From IMG/VR virus record IMGVR_UViG_3300032291_000155, positions 1 to 21,737 of that record: a DNA stretch of 21,737 bases; one strand, given 5' to 3'. This document shows, in pieces, positions 13,943 through 21,048 of the stretch. The number at the start of each line of letters is the position of its first letter. The first letter of the stretch is position 1. The notes under the pieces are model-generated. The model did not search any database. It was not told the origin of the DNA and saw only the letters and a list, made by a program, of their open reading frames with translations. Position numbers and translations under genes: made by a program. Origin of the DNA: a virus.

Positions 13943-14791
13943 TTAATTCCAGTCGTAACTGTCAATATATTCTTGTTTAGATTTAATCCATCCATTTTTA
14001 ATGAATCGATCACATGCTGTTTTAGCTTCTGGTGGTAAGTTGTCATAAGACTTTTTACCGCTACTTCCACTAGATCTTACACTACCTGAACTGTCTACGG
14101 AATTAACCTTAGGTTTTTTACCCATAAACTTTTCAGGAAAGTAGTCAGCAAGCTTTTCATCTATCTTATCAAGAAACTCACGACCTGATAGGTGAGGGAA
14201 CTGCTTTCTTACTGTAGCACCTAATGCATTAGACATTTCTGTTAACTCAGTGTCTTGACCAAACCATTTATTGCGATCTAGCCATGCTGAGATTTCAGGG
14301 TCTACTGCTACGGGTGTAGGTTCTGCTTGTGGCGGTGGAGCTTTGCTCTCCGCTTTGGCTTCCCGCTGTGCTTCTTTTAGTTCGTCAATACGATCATCTA
14401 GGTCTACTACTAGATCTCCGTTACCCTCAGCTATCGCTGTTCTCTTTTGAGACTTTAAGGCTACTATTTCAGATTCAAGTTCAATCTTCTTTTTATCGAA
14501 AGATTCTTTTTGAAACTTCTTGAATTCTTCTACATCCTTTTTAATAGTATCAATCTCTCTAGCTTTTTCATCTAGTCTCTTCATAAGAAGTTCATTGTTC
14601 TTACGAAGTATAGGATTAATTTCCTTACCACGTTTTACGAATGTATCTGCGTCTACCCAATCATCTTCTGAACCCCTAAACTCTTCTTTAGGTACCCAAC
14701 CAAATACACGAGCTTCTTTTTCTAAGACTTCGTTTCCTTGTTGTTGGTCTGGTTCTTGAACAGGTTCTACTACTTTGTTTTCTTCTGACAT
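13943..14791 (-). CDS. Capsid scaffolding protein
   Basis: 282 residues. An acidic, Gln-rich N-terminus leads to FGWVPKEEFRGSEDDWVDAD, a motif frequent in scaffold-type proteins of podoviruses. Residues about 60-150 are a long charged coiled coil (LRKNNELLMKRLDEKAREID, IELESEIVALKSQKRT, DDRIDELKEAQREAKAE). A Pro-rich hinge (APPPQAEPTP) and a C-terminal half with WLDRNKWFGQDTELTEMSNA and YFPEKFMGKK follow. It lies between portal and coat genes as expected for a protein that templates procapsid assembly and then leaves. No protease is seen beside it, so exit rather than cleavage may apply. Confidence 0.85.
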   Translation of the reverse strand: MSEENKVVEPVQEPDQQQGNEVLEKEARVFGWVPKEEFRGSEDDWVDADTFVKRGKEINPILRKNNELLMKRLDEKAREIDTIKKDVEEFKKFQKESFDKKKIELESEIVALKSQKRTAIAEGNGDLVVDLDDRIDELKEAQREAKAESKAPPPQAEPTPVAVDPEISAWLDRNKWFGQDTELTEMSNALGATVRKQFPHLSGREFLDKIDEKLADYFPEKFMGKKPKVNSVDSSGSVRSSGSSGKKSYDNLPPEAKTACDRFIKNGWIKSKQEYIDSYDWN

Positions 14792-14799
14792 ATTTTCTC

Positions 14800-15108
14800 C
14801 TAGTCTACTAACGCTACAACATCTAAATCATTAATGATACGGTACTCTTTTTCATCGGCACCCTGATAGATTAAACCAGAGTACTTACCAAAGATTACAT
14901 GATCGCCTTCGTTTGCCCAGGGGCTTGGTTGGTCTAACCATGCAGTATTGCCTAATTCGACAATAGTACCTTTTAGTTGTGCTAGTCTTTCTCTATCTCT
15001 GTTTTCGCCTACTGACAAAATAATACCGCTTTTGGATACTTCTTCCACTGGATCAGGGAGTATTAAAACTCTATGACCCTTAGGGTGAATTCCACTAGTA
15101 TTTTGCAT
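14800..15108 (-). CDS. GroES-like co-chaperonin (Cpn10)
   Basis: 102 residues, close to bacterial GroES (about 97). GHRVLILPDPVEEVSKSGII begins the first beta strand and mobile loop; SGIIL (27-31) is in the place of the GroEL-binding hydrophobic tripeptide. KGTIVELG, EGDHVIFGKYSG and a final DLDVVALVD strand match the Cpn10 barrel. It would cap the host GroEL to fold a phage protein, most likely the coat protein, as gp31 does in T4. It is placed among head genes between portal and scaffold, overlapping the upstream small gene by 14 nt. Confidence 0.85.
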   Translation of the reverse strand: MQNTSGIHPKGHRVLILPDPVEEVSKSGIILSVGENRDRERLAQLKGTIVELGNTAWLDQPSPWANEGDHVIFGKYSGLIYQGADEKEYRIINDLDVVALVD

Positions 15109-15319
15109 CTTCTCTTGCTCCTTCTACTAAGTCTTCATAAGTTAAATCTAAGATACTTATGATTGCATTACATCTACCTTTTACTTCTTCAACGTTGGCT
15201 GTGTTACCACGAACCACCATTTCTTTCATGTATTCCCTGTCATTGCGGAGTGCCTTCAGCAACGTTTTGGTCGCTGGGTGCTCCTTCCATTCCAGGAATT
15301 CCTCCTTGGTTACTACCAT
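15095..15319 (-). CDS. Small acidic/helical phage protein overlapping the portal gene
   Basis: 74 residues starting inside the last 80 nt of the portal gene in another frame, with GGAG 9 nt before its ATG. MVVTKEEFLEWKEHPATKTL, then LKALRNDREYMKEMVVRG, and a C-terminal AIISILDLTYEDLVEGARED form a helical, charged protein. 'EFLEWKEHPATK..L.ALRND' is a pattern I recognise from small proteins downstream of podovirus portal genes. The role is unknown. It ends overlapping the GroES-like gene by 14 nt, so the three genes are translationally linked. Confidence 0.7.
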   Translation of the reverse strand: MVVTKEEFLEWKEHPATKTLLKALRNDREYMKEMVVRGNTANVEEVKGRCNAIISILDLTYEDLVEGAREDAKY

Positions 15320-17390
15320 TTACATTTTCTCCTTGAACTATTTTAGAACTAATACCTGACTTTAATGAGTCATTACTTTCTGAATTGCCTGACTCAGGCA
15401 TCATACTTTTTAAGAACTTAATTGAGTCAAACAAACTTTGTTGCTTATGTTTAGCTGCACCAATCTCTGATTGGATTAAAGCAATCATATTATTTCTAGG
15501 AACATCATCTGCTTCTTCTAAAGCAAGTAGTGCTTCTGCTTGTAGTTTTAAGATTCTAGCTTCATTGACTCTTGATTCTTCTTGTAACTTAGCTAAAGCA
15601 ATCTGAGTTTTCTTATTAGTACCATCCATATCAACTTGAGCTCTAATAGTTGCAAGCTGTACTTTTGGATCTGGTTGAGGCTCAATAGCATTAGGACCTT
15701 GTGGGTTTGGTAATACTTCCTCAATGTTAGAAACTTTAAGAGCTTCTAAGTAACGTTTAGTTACTGCATACATATTAAACCCAGGTATAGTTGCAGCTGT
15801 CTGCATCAATGTCTGAGCTTGCATAATACGTTGTGAATCTGTTACTACATTAGGATCAGCTAGTGGTCTTAGTGTAGAGTCATCAATCAAGTAGTCTACA
15901 GATCTAATGAAACCCTGTGGGTACTCAATGTCACCAACAAGATATAGTTGGTTAAGTCTATAAACTTTTCTAAGCTCTTCTTTAAGTGATCTATGGATAC
16001 GTTTAAAGATACCAGAGAATACTTTCATACCTTGTTCTGCCATCGTTTGTGATGTTTGAGCTGGTGTGTTTTGACCAACATTCTCGCCTACCATAATATC
16101 AGTAGCACCAACAATACGTTCACCATAGTTAACTAGTGTCTGTAATAATTGAAACAGTGTAGCAGAAGGTTCTCTTACTGGGAGAGGTACGATACCTTTA
16201 GCAAGGTCTTCTCCAGTAGAATCCACATGCTTCCATTCAAGAGGAGCGAAATTATAATTACCTCCACGAACTTTAATTCCTCTGGAGAGGAAACCCCCTG
16301 CAGTCGTAGCCATAGTACCAGCATCAATGAGCTGATTAATAATAGTATCGATAGATTCATTTAGAGGTCCTAACAATATACCAAAACCAATATCATAGAA
16401 ACCACCGTCTGGTGATGGAATGAATGGGTACTTAGTAAAGTAAGTTTCTGCTGTAATATTAACAATTTCATCTTTATTATTTCTTGATATAGATGAATCT
16501 AAATAGTTAGCTACAATACGAACTACTTGACCTGTAGGTCTATGTACTGTAACAATGTATGGCTCTTTATAACCGTCACCATCTAAGTCTTCCCAACGAT
16601 GTTGTTCTAGGAACTCATATGGAGTACCAGAATCAGTAGCATCAATACTATTACCTTGTTGGTTATCTTGTGCTGTTGTTAAGTTATCTTGAGGTTGAAT
16701 TATTGGTTTACCTAAGTTAACATCTAACCAGAATCCTCTACGTTGTCTACTAATAACATCATTAGTTGATAGATAAAGTATATGAGTCTGACGAGTACAG
16801 TCTTTTAAACTCTTAGTCCAATAAGATACAACAAAGTCTTTTGCTAAAACATTCTCTGATACTGGATGGTTTAAATTAACGTCCCAGTATGTTTTCTTAA
16901 AAGCACAACCAACAATAGGTACTGTAATAAGTACTTTGTCCATCTCAGATTCCCAGTTCTCATCTTGAGTAAGGATCTGATAAGACATGTGAGCTTCAAT
17001 ACGTTTAGCCTTTTCATAAGGACTATTAACAATATCTGTATCACCTTCTTGAGAATCATAGTATGTTGGTACATCTAGTTTAACAAGTTGGTTAGATGGT
17101 ATTAAAGCTGGGTACGCTCTACTATGGAACTGTAATGCAGCTATAGTAATAAGAGGAAACTTAACATTAGAAGCACCAGACCAAGGGAATGATTTAGCTT
17201 CTGCTACTTGTAGTGCAAGCTTCATAGCTTCTTCTACACGATGTTCCCATGTACTTCTTGACTCTTTATCAAGGTTAAACTCTTTTAGTACAGTTGAACC
17301 AATTGTACGAAGTGCTCGTTCATCTAACATCTCAGCAATGTTAGGTGACGTTAAGAGCTTTTCCATTTTAATTTTTACATCTAGTTCCAT
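15240..17390 (-). CDS. Portal protein
   Basis: 716 residues, the size of P22-type portals (about 725). The N-terminal motif SFPWSGASNVKFPLITIAAL, then QFHSRAYPALIP, is a hallmark of large podovirus portals. DGGFYDIGFGILLGPLNESI, DTIINQLIDAGTM and GGFLSRGIKVRGGNYNF match the stem and clip region, and a long helical, Gln/Lys-rich C-terminal part follows (ATIRAQVDMDGTNKKTQIAL, then AKLQEESRVNEARIL). The final 60 residues are Gly/Asn/Ser-rich and overlap the next gene. It would form the 12-fold DNA gate, partnering with the terminase encoded 3 nt upstream. Confidence 0.88.
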   Translation of the reverse strand: MELDVKIKMEKLLTSPNIAEMLDERALRTIGSTVLKEFNLDKESRSTWEHRVEEAMKLALQVAEAKSFPWSGASNVKFPLITIAALQFHSRAYPALIPSNQLVKLDVPTYYDSQEGDTDIVNSPYEKAKRIEAHMSYQILTQDENWESEMDKVLITVPIVGCAFKKTYWDVNLNHPVSENVLAKDFVVSYWTKSLKDCTRQTHILYLSTNDVISRQRRGFWLDVNLGKPIIQPQDNLTTAQDNQQGNSIDATDSGTPYEFLEQHRWEDLDGDGYKEPYIVTVHRPTGQVVRIVANYLDSSISRNNKDEIVNITAETYFTKYPFIPSPDGGFYDIGFGILLGPLNESIDTIINQLIDAGTMATTAGGFLSRGIKVRGGNYNFAPLEWKHVDSTGEDLAKGIVPLPVREPSATLFQLLQTLVNYGERIVGATDIMVGENVGQNTPAQTSQTMAEQGMKVFSGIFKRIHRSLKEELRKVYRLNQLYLVGDIEYPQGFIRSVDYLIDDSTLRPLADPNVVTDSQRIMQAQTLMQTAATIPGFNMYAVTKRYLEALKVSNIEEVLPNPQGPNAIEPQPDPKVQLATIRAQVDMDGTNKKTQIALAKLQEESRVNEARILKLQAEALLALEEADDVPRNNMIALIQSEIGAAKHKQQSLFDSIKFLKSMMPESGNSESNDSLKSGISSKIVQGENVNGSNQGGIPGMEGAPSDQNVAEGTPQ

Positions 17391-17393
17391 ATT

Positions 17394-18905
17394 TTAGTAT
17401 CCCGTAACCTTTGATCGTCCGTTATTCATATCAGATTTTAATGATTGTAAGTATTCATACTCTTCTTCTTCTTCAGGAGTATCAGCATTTTGAACTTGAT
17501 CTACTACAAGTCCTAGCCAACTTAAAGCATCAACCTGGTCATCATGCCTTGCTTTTGGAAATCTAACCATCTCTTCTTCTAGGTTAGGGTACCATTCAGC
17601 ACTCTTATCAAACTTCACACCACCTGCTCTAAACCGTGCTTGAAAGCTTCTTGCTCTTGCTTGCTTGTCACTAGTAGGAGTCATAGGATGTAAGTTCATA
17701 TATGACTGTCTAGCTATTTGTTCACGTCTTAGAATAGCACCAATAGCTTTTTCAATTGCACCCTTCTCTGTTACAAAGTAGTAGGGTTCGTATTTCTTTT
17801 GTACTGCAAACATCTCTTCTACAATATCAAGAGCATCCCATCGTCCACGACGGATGTCTGTAATATGCATTATACCCTCAGAGTCAATTCCGCCAATAGC
17901 AATAACAGTGTAGTCGCTACGATCTCTTGTAGAGATGGCGAAGTCAACAGCAGCATAGTACGTAAGTTTCTTTTCTTTGTGTTTAATTGCATCTAGTGTA
18001 AACTTTGGTATCTCAATAAAGTCAGTACGTTTAAAATAAGCAGTAGACTCATCAATAGGGTAGTTTAAGAACTCTTGTGCATACACTTCAGGGATACCCT
18101 GTTTAGTGTAGTCATCTTTCTTATCCTTAAAAAACTCTGGTGTATACCTATCAGCCCATAGTATATGCTGATAATCTTCAGAGTGAGCTCTGTATCGTAC
18201 AGCTCTCCACTCAACTTTCTTACGAGTACTATAAGTCTTTAACGGCTCAACTTTAATATGATCGCCATCATAATCGGGAGGCATAATACGATTGAGTAGG
18301 GAATCGAGATGTAACACAGTTCCCACAACACGTACAATACCATGCTGAGACCGACAAGGAAGAAGTGCAGCATAAAACCACCTTCTGAATTTCTCTCGCC
18401 TGTCTTTGCTTTGTACTTGTTCATCGCCTTCTAAGTCGTCACAGATAATTAAGTCTGGTCGACGTTGATCCCATTTTAATCCCCGAACTCTTTGTTCGGC
18501 ACCGCGTACTAATATTCTAAACTGTTCACCATCAGAGAACTCCACTATGATGTCAGTCTGTGATTCTTTTACAAACTCTTTAATACCAAAAAGATTGATA
18601 AGGTCATCATTGTTTTTCAACTCATTGGTAATATCACCTAAGAAGTTGATAGCCTGGTTCTCAGTGTCTGAAACTATAAGTGCAAACTTACGTTCTCTAA
18701 ACATTAAGGCAGCTAGTAGGTAAGCATGAGACACTGCTGTCGACTTACCATGAGCACGAGGTGCTGCTATAGCTACTAAAGGGTCTTTACTTGCGCAAAG
18801 ATCCCACCATTCCATATGACATTGCGGGGTTGGTGTCGCTCCATCATACCTTTTAGCTAACATTGACCCAGCAAAGCCGTGTATCAGCTCAGCTGTTAAT
18901 TCCAT
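17394..18905 (-). CDS. terL: Terminase large subunit
   Basis: 503 residues, complete. ATPase domain: Walker A APRAHGKST (48-56), Walker B PDLIICDD (150-157) and coupling segment VVGTVLH (193-199). Nuclease domain: AAVDFAISTRDRSDYTVIAI with Asp321, then FVTEKG with Glu380, and HDDQVDALSWLG with Asp456/Asp459, giving an RNase H-like acidic site. It drives headful or site-specific packaging through the portal and cuts the concatemer. It is separated from the small terminase by the cupin gene and a run of small basic genes rather than lying next to it. It starts immediately after the HNH-like small gene. Confidence 0.93.
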   Translation of the reverse strand: MELTAELIHGFAGSMLAKRYDGATPTPQCHMEWWDLCASKDPLVAIAAPRAHGKSTAVSHAYLLAALMFRERKFALIVSDTENQAINFLGDITNELKNNDDLINLFGIKEFVKESQTDIIVEFSDGEQFRILVRGAEQRVRGLKWDQRRPDLIICDDLEGDEQVQSKDRREKFRRWFYAALLPCRSQHGIVRVVGTVLHLDSLLNRIMPPDYDGDHIKVEPLKTYSTRKKVEWRAVRYRAHSEDYQHILWADRYTPEFFKDKKDDYTKQGIPEVYAQEFLNYPIDESTAYFKRTDFIEIPKFTLDAIKHKEKKLTYYAAVDFAISTRDRSDYTVIAIGGIDSEGIMHITDIRRGRWDALDIVEEMFAVQKKYEPYYFVTEKGAIEKAIGAILRREQIARQSYMNLHPMTPTSDKQARARSFQARFRAGGVKFDKSAEWYPNLEEEMVRFPKARHDDQVDALSWLGLVVDQVQNADTPEEEEEYEYLQSLKSDMNNGRSKVTGY

Positions 18906-19163
18906 TTATCTCTTTTTCTGTTTTTCGCCAGGTTTATGGCCATTATCACTACGATTAGCTGACACTGAACGTGTCCGTGTGTTACTTAGAGCTCTAGATC
19001 CACCAGAACGTAAAGGTTTCTTGTGATCTACATCAGTAGGTCCTGCACCTTTAGCTCTAGAAGCTTTATTTCGAGCAGCTCTATCTTTTTTAGCTTTGGT
19101 AGAGTCACCAAATAGGTCATACTCTTGTTTATAGTTACGTTTATAGTTAGGACTACTTGGCAT
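18906..19163 (-). CDS. Small basic protein with HNH-like core
   Basis: 85 residues from ATG 19163. A TTG seven codons earlier keeps the frame open, but the ATG matches the MPSSPNYKRNYKQEY start I recognise in this type. A Lys/Arg-rich half (TKAKKDRAARNKASRAKGAG) precedes DVDHKKPLRSGG and ALSNTR, which resembles the central part of HNH endonucleases. The flanking CxxC pairs and the final catalytic His/Asn helix are not evident, so it may be a reduced HNH or a DNA-binding relic. HNH proteins next to terminases take part in packaging cleavage in several phages. It overlaps the upstream gene by 11 nt. Confidence 0.6.
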   Translation of the reverse strand: MPSSPNYKRNYKQEYDLFGDSTKAKKDRAARNKASRAKGAGPTDVDHKKPLRSGGSRALSNTRTRSVSANRSDNGHKPGEKQKKR

Positions 19164-19425
19164 TACCACATTTCCATCTAGCAAGCGCAGCTGCTTTACG
19201 TGTTGGACGTCCTTTAGAGTCTTTCATAGGGCCAGGCATGCCAGACATGCGGGCACAAAAGGACTTTTTACGTGGTCCACCACCTGGTTGAGGTGCTTTT
19301 AAGTTAGAACCTGTAGCAGCATTGTACTTAGCACGGCCTTTAGCCGTAAGTCCAGCACCTTTTGAGACAGGAAGCTTCTCACCACGACCAATAGATAGGC
19401 TTACACCCTTCTTTTTAGTAGCCAT
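19153..19425 (-). CDS. Lys-rich small protein (GLTAKGRAKYN family)
   Basis: 90 residues, strongly basic. MATKKKGVSLSIGRGEKLPV, then KGAGLTAKGRAKYNAATGSN, LKAPQPGGGPRKKSFCARMS and GRPTRKAAALARWKC. This order (GLTAKGRAKYN, LKAPQP, KSFCARM, a final ARWKC) is a conserved small phage protein; I recall a DUF6321-like family, not verified. Two cysteines (in FCARM and WKC) could pair or bind metal. The start is at the stop of the preceding gene in the same run of micro-genes. Role unknown; DNA or RNA binding is possible from charge alone. Confidence 0.65.
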   Translation of the reverse strand: MATKKKGVSLSIGRGEKLPVSKGAGLTAKGRAKYNAATGSNLKAPQPGGGPRKKSFCARMSGMPGPMKDSKGRPTRKAAALARWKCGNAK

Positions 19426-19610
19426 TATTTCTTCATACCCTTAAGTGTTTGAGCTAAACGAGCACGTTGACCCATCTTACCAGGTTTTTTAGCAGCAGCT
19501 GCCAATTTACCTGCAGGGATCTTTTCACCCTTCTTAACTCCTAGAGACTTTTTAAGAGCTCCAGGCTTTTTGATTGCAGAAGCAATCCAGTTTTTAGATT
19601 TAGTAGCCAT
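19425..19610 (-). CDS. Lys-rich small protein (KNWIASAIKKPGAL family)
   Basis: 61 residues, very basic. MATKSKNWIASAIKKPGALK, then KSLGVKKGEKIPAGKLAAAA, KKPGKMGQRARLAQTLKGMK. The segments 'W I..AIKKPGAL.K.LGVKKGEKIP..KL' and 'GQRARLAQTLK' recur in small phage proteins, so this is a real family with no known function. Its start codon lies 5 nt after the preceding stop. Sequence layout suggests a short amphipathic helix, a turn (GVKKGEKIP) and another helix. Confidence 0.7.
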   Translation of the reverse strand: MATKSKNWIASAIKKPGALKKSLGVKKGEKIPAGKLAAAAKKPGKMGQRARLAQTLKGMKK

Positions 19611-19615
19611 GTTTG

Positions 19616-19768
19616 TTATTTCTTCTTTGCAGTTTTAGCACTTTGTTTAAAATCTTTTGCAGTAGGAGCACCTTTAGCCCCTACCTTACGCATCTTCTCT
19701 CCAGAGCCAGCTTTGATCCTTGCTTTTTTAGCATGAATGTTAGCATAGAGTCCTGGTTTAGTAGCCAT
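19616..19768 (-). CDS. Lys-rich small protein (GLYANIHAKKARI family)
   Basis: 50 residues, frame ATG 19768 to TAA 19616. MATKPGLYANIHAKKARIKA, GSGEKMRKVGAKGAPTAKDF and KQSAKTAKKK. The core GLYANIHAKKARIKAGSGEK, then MRKVGAKGAPTA, is a pattern I recognise from small phage-encoded proteins of unknown function. It begins 2 nt after the stop of the 23-residue overlapping gene and ends 5 nt before the next one, consistent with a coupled run of micro-genes. The first four residues MATK are shared with its two downstream neighbours. Confidence 0.7.
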   Translation of the reverse strand: MATKPGLYANIHAKKARIKAGSGEKMRKVGAKGAPTAKDFKQSAKTAKKK

Positions 19769-19770
19769 GA

Positions 19771-19842
19771 TTAGCACTTACCCTTTTTCATTGGCATCTT
19801 TTTCATTGGTTTCTTCATTGGTTTTTTCATTGGTGTTGCCAT
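19771..19842 (-). CDS. 23-residue Met/Lys/Pro-repeat protein overprinted on cupin tail
   Basis: Frame ATG 19842 to TAA 19771, out of frame with and inside the 3' end of the cupin gene. AAGGAG at 19849-19854 lies 6 nt before the ATG, the best ribosome site in this cluster. The product is MATP followed by MKKP, MKKP, MKKM, P and a final MKKGKC, so the 12-nt DNA repeat reads as MKKP here. Its start and Lys-rich content resemble the three following MATK genes. The next gene begins 2 nt after its stop. Translation is inferred from the ribosome site and context. Confidence 0.6.
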   Translation of the reverse strand: MATPMKKPMKKPMKKMPMKKGKC

Positions 19843-20284
19843 TTGGTTCTCCTTGAATTAAAGTACTGTTATCGTAGTTAATACTACCTATATGATCTTT
19901 CCAGTCATTACCCACAAAATCAGGTTCTATACCGTTAAGCCATTTCTGTATGGAAAGAAAACTACCACCTTGTGGTCCAAAGTACCCTCCATGCCATGAG
20001 TTTGTTTTAACTCTAACAGGTTCCCCTGAAGTGTGTAAAACACCATCACAGTAAAAATCTATATCACCAGTTAGATTCACTTCATATGAATCAACATTAG
20101 GATGTATATGTTGTACAATAGTAACGTTAGGTTTAACAATAAACAACTCTACTTGGAATTGTCCTTTCCTATAGAGTACTACACCAGAGAGGTCTCCTTC
20201 TTGTACAATAGCATTTCTAGCAGGAGGGCAAGTAGGTTTATGTTCTAACCACCACTCTAGAAACTCTGTAAGATCATCCTTCAT
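19778..20284 (-). CDS. Cupin-fold protein between the terminase genes
   Basis: 168 residues. The core (about 40-115) reads VELFIVKPNVTIVQHIHPNV, then DSYEVNLTGDIDFYCDG and NSWHGGYFGPQGGSFLSIQK. His59, His61, Glu68 and His98 are in the right order for a cupin metal site, though the spacing of the first motif is not the textbook one. Residues 148-168 are a low-complexity tail of TNEK-type repeats that shares its DNA with another gene. It overlaps the small terminase by 11 nt. Cupin proteins in phage structural operons are recurrent, with roles such as metal- or sugar-binding guessed; the enzyme function cannot be stated. Confidence 0.7.
   Translation of the reverse strand: MKDDLTEFLEWWLEHKPTCPPARNAIVQEGDLSGVVLYRKGQFQVELFIVKPNVTIVQHIHPNVDSYEVNLTGDIDFYCDGVLHTSGEPVRVKTNSWHGGYFGPQGGSFLSIQKWLNGIEPDFVGNDWKDHIGSINYDNSTLIQGEPNGNTNEKTNEETNEKDANEKG
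19784..19834 (-). repeat. Four 12-nt tandem units, dual-coding
   Basis: Units on the plus strand are TTTTTCATTGGC, TTTTTCATTGGT, TTCTTCATTGGT and TTTTTCATTGGT, with 3 extra bases after the first. Spacings are multiples of 3. One frame gives TNEK-like repeats at the cupin C-terminus; another gives MKKP repeats in the overlapping small gene. Confidence 0.85.
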
Positions 20285-20873
20285 TAGGAATCTTAACCTC
20301 AGGTATGACTTCTATTTCTTTAGCGTTAGCAAACTTCTCGAACTGTTTAGCTAAGAGTCTTAGTCTATCGTCTACAGCTACTTGCGTTGTTATGTTAGTT
20401 GGTTCACCCCGTATAAGCTGTCGTCTGTGGACAAGGGTGTTGAATAGGTTGGATAAGACTTTAGTGTCTATAGGTTTGCGGACTAGTTTAGATTTCCTTA
20501 CATCCCAAAGATAATCTCCGTTATCGAGTCGATCGACAATATGAGTAAGAGAGTTATCAAGCACACCGTTAATTCTAGAAGCCAACTTTTCATTTTGTTC
20601 TGTAAAAACCTTCTTCTGTATTTCACTCCACCATGGTTCTTCTTTCCATTGACGGATATGTTTAACTGGTACATTAGTTAACTTACTTACTTCGTCAGCA
20701 TCACCATATACGCAGTATAGGGTGCATGCATCTACTTTAGTCTGTTGAGGAAACCAATCAGGAGCGTGGTGTGAGGCTTTAAGTGGTCTACCCCTTCTAG
20801 GTGTTAAAGAGATTTCTTTCCCTTCATAGTAATATCCACTTGACACTTCTTCACTTTTCTGATCTTCACTCAT
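20274..20873 (-). CDS. terS: Terminase small subunit
   Basis: 199 residues. A Pro/Arg-rich RRGRPLK segment (AT-hook-like) precedes a helix-turn-helix region: QQTKVDACTLYCVYGDADEV, then SKLTNVPVKHIRQWKEEPWW. A helical oligomerisation part follows (SEIQKKVFTEQNEKLASRIN, then a C-terminal LRLLAKQFEKFANAKE). This layout fits small terminases that recognise the packaging site and bring DNA to the large subunit. It is the first gene of the leftward operon. The ATG (20873) has no ribosome site; the promoter placed just before it implies a message starting at the ATG. A GTG at codon 10 is the only nearby alternative. Confidence 0.8.
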   Translation of the reverse strand: MSEDQKSEEVSSGYYYEGKEISLTPRRGRPLKASHHAPDWFPQQTKVDACTLYCVYGDADEVSKLTNVPVKHIRQWKEEPWWSEIQKKVFTEQNEKLASRINGVLDNSLTHIVDRLDNGDYLWDVRKSKLVRKPIDTKVLSNLFNTLVHRRQLIRGEPTNITTQVAVDDRLRLLAKQFEKFANAKEIEVIPEVKIPNEG

Positions 20874-20879
20874 AATAAT

Positions 20880-20908
20880 AGTATATCACAAGTTTTAGTA
20901 TTTGTCAA
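20880..20908 (-). promoter_or_regulatory. Strong sigma70-type promoter for the late operon
   Basis: On the minus strand: -35 TTGACA (20908-20903), 17-nt spacer, -10 TATACT (20885-20880), with TG one base before the -10 (extended -10). The last -10 base is 7 nt from the A of the small terminase ATG, so the predicted first transcribed base is that A. No ribosome site could fit. Confidence 0.8.
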
Positions 20909-20928
20909 GAAGTATATAAGGGCATGTT

Positions 20929-20944
20929 AATATATTTTTATATT
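20929..20944. repeat. Inverted repeat between divergent promoters
   Basis: AATATA-TTTT-TATATT, 6-bp arms, lying between the two -35 elements and overlapping the first two bases of the rightward -35. It could bind a regulator of both promoters; in AT-rich DNA it may also be chance. Confidence 0.35.
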
Positions 20945-20971
20945 GACAAGAATATAATATTGTGTTAAAAT
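20943..20971 (+). promoter_or_regulatory. Strong rightward sigma70-type promoter
   Basis: -35 TTGACA (20943-20948), 17-nt spacer, -10 TAAAAT (20966-20971), with TG one base before the -10 (extended). Predicted start is near 20978. It points away from all genes in the window, into the gene-free structured region. A TATAAT at 20973-20978 lacks a matching -35. Confidence 0.7.
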
Positions 20972-21022
20972 CTATAATTATTAATTAGTAATTATATTAT
21001 TATAATAGTAATATATAATATA

Positions 21023-21047
21023 ATAATACTATAGTATTATAATACTA
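21023..21047. repeat. Two overlapping perfect palindromes
   Basis: 18-bp ATAATACTATAGTATTAT (21023-21040) overlaps 16-bp TAGTATTATAATACTA (21032-21047). The shared half-site TAATACTA / TAGTATTA therefore occurs three times in alternating orientation, like a multi-operator or a cruciform-forming site. Confidence 0.6.
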
Positions 21048-21048
21048 C

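Noticed and set aside
13933-14070. N-terminal extension of the 163-residue protein into the scaffold gene
   Set aside because: The internal ATG at 13932 has an excellent ribosome site and the extension has no coding character of its own.
19164-19184. TTG start for the HNH-like protein
   Set aside because: The ATG at 19163 gives the recognisable MPSSP start and a shorter overlap; the TTG has no ribosome site.
21023-21040. TAATACTATAG resembling part of a T7-type promoter
   Set aside because: The central bases of the T7 consensus are missing and the sequence is explained by a perfect palindrome; no phage RNA polymerase is in the window.
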